Shown here in pieces: positions 63,350-64,000 of a stretch of 64,000 bases of DNA. The stretch is from Glandiceps talaboti (Eukaryota > Hemichordata > Enteropneusta > Spengelidae): positions 2,750,501 to 2,814,500 of the forward strand of contig NC_135566.1 of assembly GCF_964340395.1 (NCBI RefSeq), in the 5' to 3' direction. How positions within the stretch are numbered: the stretch's first letter is position 1; every line of letters begins with the position of its first letter. A model generated the notes under the pieces. It ran no database searches. It saw only the letters and a list, made by a program, of their open reading frames with translations, and was not told the origin of the DNA. The translations under genes were made by a program, and so were the position numbers.

Positions 63350-64000
63350 GATTGATGCCTGTATTTACAGGCATGTGTATTGCAGAAATACTGACACTGT
63401 GACTTCACTTGTTAAAAAATAATTTGGCTCATGTCACCACTCTACACCTAAACATTTGTCACTGTATGTATTGATAGGTGTTATATTTTTTATTGCTGCC
63501 AAAAAGTGAGAAAATATGCTAAAAGCTTTTTAAAAAGTGATTTTTTGTCTAAATGACTTGGAGGGAAATTAAAACTTTCTGTTGGGTATGCCGGTAAACT
63601 TACGTAAAAGCAAACGAACAGTGTGTTGTATTTCAAATGTTTACATCTGGCACTGTAACACTTCCATTCATGCATCATCCGTATAAAGCCAAGTTTGTTT
63701 TGGATCCTTTACAAATACAACTACTACAAGGACATATACGATAACTTACACCAACTCTGATCTAACGGATTTGATGAAAGTGTCTGACAAGTTTACATTG
63801 AATAATGAATACACAAATCCCCTTAGACAACAGTGTACCCAGCGACAAATGTCTTAATAGACATTCAACTAAATTTCTTAGATATTAGCTCTGTTGTCAT
63901 TTAGGGTTTTGCTATTTCAAAATCAAATGGCACTTTAAATAATATCTAAAGAGATATAGACTGTAACTTTATGGGGTTTAGTGGTTACTATGTCCGTAAA

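Overview
The window is nuclear DNA of an invertebrate animal. It shows split genes with GT/AG introns, a recognisable HDAC6 gene, cytosolic sulfotransferases, and a gene with Death and TIR domains. It is AT-rich and full of (CATA)n, (CA)n, (CAGA)n and poly-C tracts. The gene content and repeat style suggest a marine deuterostome or lophotrochozoan; the species cannot be read from the sequence. Most apparent ORFs are microsatellite artefacts, so the genes below were assembled by joining exons by eye, using splice sites and reading phase.

Layout. (1) 565-6296, minus strand: ten 5' coding exons of HDAC6, covering the N-terminal tail and the first half of deacetylase domain 1, up to the zinc-binding DWDTHHG motif; the gene continues beyond the left edge. 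Its introns hold minisatellites, one of which repeats a splice-acceptor-like sequence. (2) 6903-7056: a short foldback element with TA target sites. (3) 8047-16768: a tandem duplication of about 4.17 kb. Each copy carries an intronless sulfotransferase gene (minus strand) and a 0.4 kb foldback element of the same family. (4) 16895-17932: a frameshifted relic coding for a CXC (tesmin/TSO1-like) protein. (5) 23647-31268, plus strand: ten exons of a 615-residue helical-repeat (ARM/HEAT-like) protein ending in a coiled coil. (6) 35464-39796, plus strand: exons for a Death domain, two TIR domains and a C-terminal UBX-like domain. An alternative donor in the last exon of (5) is phase-compatible with the Death exon, so (5) and (6) may be one gene of about 1170 residues. 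(7) 39800-64000: no gene I can support, but many simple repeats and an inverted second copy of a dispersed repeat also present inside HDAC6.

Main point of interest: the possible solenoid-Death-TIR-TIR-UBX protein. Its layout parallels SARM1 (ARM solenoid, oligomerisation domain, TIR effector), with Death replacing SAM, a doubled TIR, and a ubiquitin-like tail that could link it to p97/VCP. The first TIR keeps a glutamate at the expected NADase position; the second has glutamine there.
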